Shown piece by piece: positions 61,994 to 64,000 of a stretch of DNA of 64,000 nt. Position 1 is the stretch's first letter. Each line of letters starts with the position of its first letter. The notes under the pieces are model-generated. The model saw only the letters and a program-made list of their open reading frames with translations, was not told the DNA's origin and did no database searches. The translations under genes and the position numbers were made by a program. Source of the DNA: Halorarum salinum (GTDB lineage Archaea; Halobacteriota; Halobacteria; Halobacteriales; Haloferacaceae); assembly GCF_013402875.1 (NCBI RefSeq), contig NZ_CP058579.1:248001-312000 (forward strand). The letters run 5' to 3'.

Positions 61994-62752
61994 ATGCAGG
62001 CCGATGACCACCGACGCGTCCCCGCCGTCCTCCCGGCCCCGACGCTCAGGTCGATCATCGGGGTGCCGTTGCGGCTGCAGACGTATCGGAACCTGCTGTA
62101 CCTGTTGCTGGCGTTCCCGCTCGGGCTGCTGTACTTCACGTTCCTCGCGGTCGGCCTCTCGGTCGGGATCGGGCTCGCCGTCACCGTCGTCGGCGTCCCC
62201 GTCCTCCTCGCCGTCCTGGCGACCGCGGTCGGGCTGGGGTCGGTCGAACGGGAACTCACGGCGCTCCTCCTCGGCATCGACATCGACCCGCCCGCGGACT
62301 CCCCCCTCTCGCTCGCCGACGACCGGCCGTTCCTCGTCCGGGTGAAGGAGCTCGTCGTGGGTCCGGCGACGTGGAAGGCTCTCACCTACCTCGCGACGAA
62401 ACTCGTGTTCGGAATCGCCTCGTTCGTGCTCATCACGTCGTTGCTCGTGACGGGCGTCGCCCTCCTGTTCGTCCCCTTCGTGTACGACCTCCCCGGCGTG
62501 TACGTCGGCGTGCTGTTCGACCGACCGACGACGGTTCAGTCCGCGCTCGCCTACGGCTGGAGCGACCTCCTCGTCGGTGTTCGCGGCGTCGTCGAGCTCA
62601 CCTCGTGGCAGGTGACGACGCTCCCGGAGGCGACCGCGGTCGCGCTCCTCGGCGTCGTCGTGATCGTCCTCTCGCTCAACGTGTTGAACGGGCTCGCGTG
62701 GCTCTCGGGCCGTTACGCCAGGGTCATGCTCGGCGGGCCGGCGGCCGCGTAA
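61994..62752 (+). CDS. Sensor-domain (PF13796-type) membrane protein 2
   Basis: A 252-residue protein paralogous to the one at 58675: GVPLRLQTYRNLLYLLLAFPLG matches GVPLRRQTYRNLAYLALAFPLG, and the following helices align. Four helices in two pairs, with a charged loop (ERELTALLLGIDIDPPAD) after the first pair and a longer loop before the last helix. No kinase or output domain. The promoter at 61961 and divergence from the winged-helix regulator suggest joint control. Confidence 0.85.
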   Translation: MQADDHRRVPAVLPAPTLRSIIGVPLRLQTYRNLLYLLLAFPLGLLYFTFLAVGLSVGIGLAVTVVGVPVLLAVLATAVGLGSVERELTALLLGIDIDPPADSPLSLADDRPFLVRVKELVVGPATWKALTYLATKLVFGIASFVLITSLLVTGVALLFVPFVYDLPGVYVGVLFDRPTTVQSALAYGWSDLLVGVRGVVELTSWQVTTLPEATAVALLGVVVIVLSLNVLNGLAWLSGRYARVMLGGPAAA

Positions 62753-62995
62753 CGACGTCGGAGCGGCGTGGACGTCGTCCCCGCTCGCGGGTCGCAACCG
62801 TCGGTTACCCCGTACCACCTCTCGACTCCGTTCCGTCGATGTTCTCCGATGGCATCGAAGCCCACGGGATCCGGTCGCGGTGAGATCCCGTCCGATCGAA
62901 TCCTCTCCCGCCCCGGTGGACGCGGCTTCGTCGAAACCCTCGACCGACGATGGGTTTCGACGTCCCTTCGGTGATACGGAGGGTTAGAGCGCCCG
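62753..62995. other. Intergenic region between convergent genes
   Basis: Between the ends of the Sensor gene and gatB lie 243 bp with no gene, no strong hairpin and no T-run terminator that I can support. Confidence 0.4.
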
Positions 62996-64000
62996 TCAGC
63001 CGTCCAGCCGTTCGCGGAGCAACCGGTTCACCGTTCCGGGGTCCGCCGACCCGCCGGTGGCGGCCATCACCTGGCCGACGAGGAAGTTGACCGCGCCCTC
63101 GTCGCCGTCGTGGTAGTCCTCGACGGCGTCGGGGTTGTCCTCGATCGCCGCGTCGACGGCGTCGGTGACCGCGTCGTCGTCGGCCTTGCCGAGGCCCTCG
63201 CGCTCGATGACCTCGTCGGGGTCGAGTTCCTCGTCGAGCATCGTTCGCAGCACCGTCTCCTCGGCGTTCTTGGTCGTCACCTCGTCCTCGGCGACGAGTT
63301 CGACGAGCCGTTTGAACTCGTCGAGCCGACCGATCACGTCCTCGACGGCCATGTCGCGGTAGTTGAGTTCGCCGAGCAGGTTGTCCGCGACCCACGTCGC
63401 CGCGAGGTCCGGGTCGAACTCGGCGGCGACCTCCTCGTAGAGGTCCGCCACGGCCTTGCGGGATGTGAGCTTCGAGGCCGCCTCCGCGTCGAGGCCGTAC
63501 TCCTCGCGGAAGCGGGCGCGGCGGGCCTCCGGCAGTTCGGGGATGGGAATCTCCTCCTTCCAGTCGGAGACCTGCAGCGCCGGGAGGTCCGCCTCCCGGA
63601 AGTAGCGGTAGTCCTTCTCCTCCTCCTTCGAGCGCATGGAGACGGTGTTGCCGTGGGTCTCGTTGAAGTGGCGCGTCTCCTGCTCGACGGCGCCGCCGGA
63701 CTGGATGAGCCGGCGCTGGCGGCTTTCCTCGTAGGAGAGCGCCTTCTCGGCGCCCCTGTGGCTGGAGATGTTCTTCACCTCGGTCCGGTTGGCGGACTCG
63801 AGGGTGGAGTCGGCGATGGAGCCGTCCTCGCCGATCTCGTCGGCGGGGACCATCGAGAGGTTCGCGTCGATGCGGAGGCTGCCGTCCCGCGCGGCGTCGA
63901 AGATGCCCAGGTACTCGAACACCTCCTCCAGTTTCTCGAGGAAGGCGCGGACCTCGCCCGGGTCGCGGAAGTCGGGTTCGGTGACGACCTCCATCAGCGG
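62996..64000 (-). CDS. gatB: Aspartyl/glutamyl-tRNA(Asn/Gln) amidotransferase subunit B (5' end beyond window)
   Basis: The last 334 codons of GatB. The reading starts inside the conserved PLMEVVTEPDF motif and continues with LRIDANLSMV, TEVKNISSHRGAEKAL and ETRHFNETHGNTVSMRSKEEEKDYRYF, all GatB hallmarks. The C-terminal YqeY-like helical domain (about the last 150 residues: NLLGELNYRDMAVEDV, VNFLVGQVMAATGG) recognises tRNA. GatB activates misacylated Asp-tRNA-Asn for amidation, which fits the archaeal AspRS at 33916. Partner subunits A and C are not in the window. Confidence 0.96.
   Translation of the reverse strand, partial: PLMEVVTEPDFRDPGEVRAFLEKLEEVFEYLGIFDAARDGSLRIDANLSMVPADEIGEDGSIADSTLESANRTEVKNISSHRGAEKALSYEESRQRRLIQSGGAVEQETRHFNETHGNTVSMRSKEEEKDYRYFREADLPALQVSDWKEEIPIPELPEARRARFREEYGLDAEAASKLTSRKAVADLYEEVAAEFDPDLAATWVADNLLGELNYRDMAVEDVIGRLDEFKRLVELVAEDEVTTKNAEETVLRTMLDEELDPDEVIEREGLGKADDDAVTDAVDAAIEDNPDAVEDYHDGDEGAVNFLVGQVMAATGGSADPGTVNRLLRERLDG

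Overview
The window is chromosomal DNA of a haloarchaeon (class Halobacteria). The evidence is very high GC, strongly acidic proteins, TATA elements about 25-30 bp upstream of start codons with little or no 5' leader, and lineage-typical genes: archaeal prefoldin beta, KEOPS Pcc1, RpoP, L37Ae, archaeal phosphopantothenate synthetase and pantoate kinase, geranylgeranylglyceryl-phosphate-synthase-type enzyme, TruD, Pth2 and many DUF-type haloarchaeal zinc-ribbon proteins. I cannot fix the genus. No rRNA, tRNA or CRISPR array was found.

Layout. 1-3.75 kb: three glycosyltransferases; the outer two are inverted paralogs sharing a perfect 77-bp inverted repeat. 3.9-8.7 kb: SDR, FAD amine oxidase-like enzyme, ornithine-cyclodeaminase-family enzyme and a MATE exporter. 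8.7-17.6 kb, almost all on the minus strand: MinD/ParA plus partner, histidine kinase, prefoldin/DUF3194, L37Ae-RpoP-Pcc1, DUF2103, asparaginase, TruD and Pth2. 17.65-18.5 kb is gene-free and holds members of a dispersed intergenic repeat that recurs near 29.4 kb and, as a remnant, near 50.4 kb. 18.5-33.9 kb: Yip1-like protein, dCTP deaminase-ThiR-methyltransferase operon, FNT transporter fused to two universal-stress domains, GST-like reductase, aminotransferase, cupins, membrane molybdopterin oxidoreductase, Nudix, the archaeal CoA genes and a CPA1 antiporter. 33.9-41.8 kb: AspRS, APC transporter fused to USP domains, Lrp regulator, CPA2 antiporter, exported protein and GGGP synthase. Both the APC and CPA2 transporters sit behind 30-31 codon ORFs whose ATG coincides with the predicted transcription start. 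41.9-44.2 kb is an AT-richer island with a restriction enzyme missing its methyltransferase core plus a PD-ExK partner. 44.3-53.2 kb: unknown acidic protein, topoisomerase I, a frameshifted PQQ-propeller lipoprotein gene, serine hydrolase, creatininase-family enzyme and S9 peptidase.

53.5-56.4 kb is a compact four-gene operon of extremely acidic, low-complexity proteins. Three carry glycine-every-fourth-residue zippers, one also has four tandem 11-residue repeats and a SAP/Rho_N-like domain, and the last ends in a basic tail. I recognise no described system here and regard it as the best candidate for a new one. It is followed by an M20 peptidase pseudogene and a second MATE exporter.

58.7-62.8 kb is a second candidate module: a winged-helix regulator, two small membrane proteins, a DUF4097-type lipoprotein and two paralogous Sensor-domain membrane proteins, reminiscent of bacterial PadR/DUF1700/DUF4097 envelope-stress operons. 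The window ends inside gatB.
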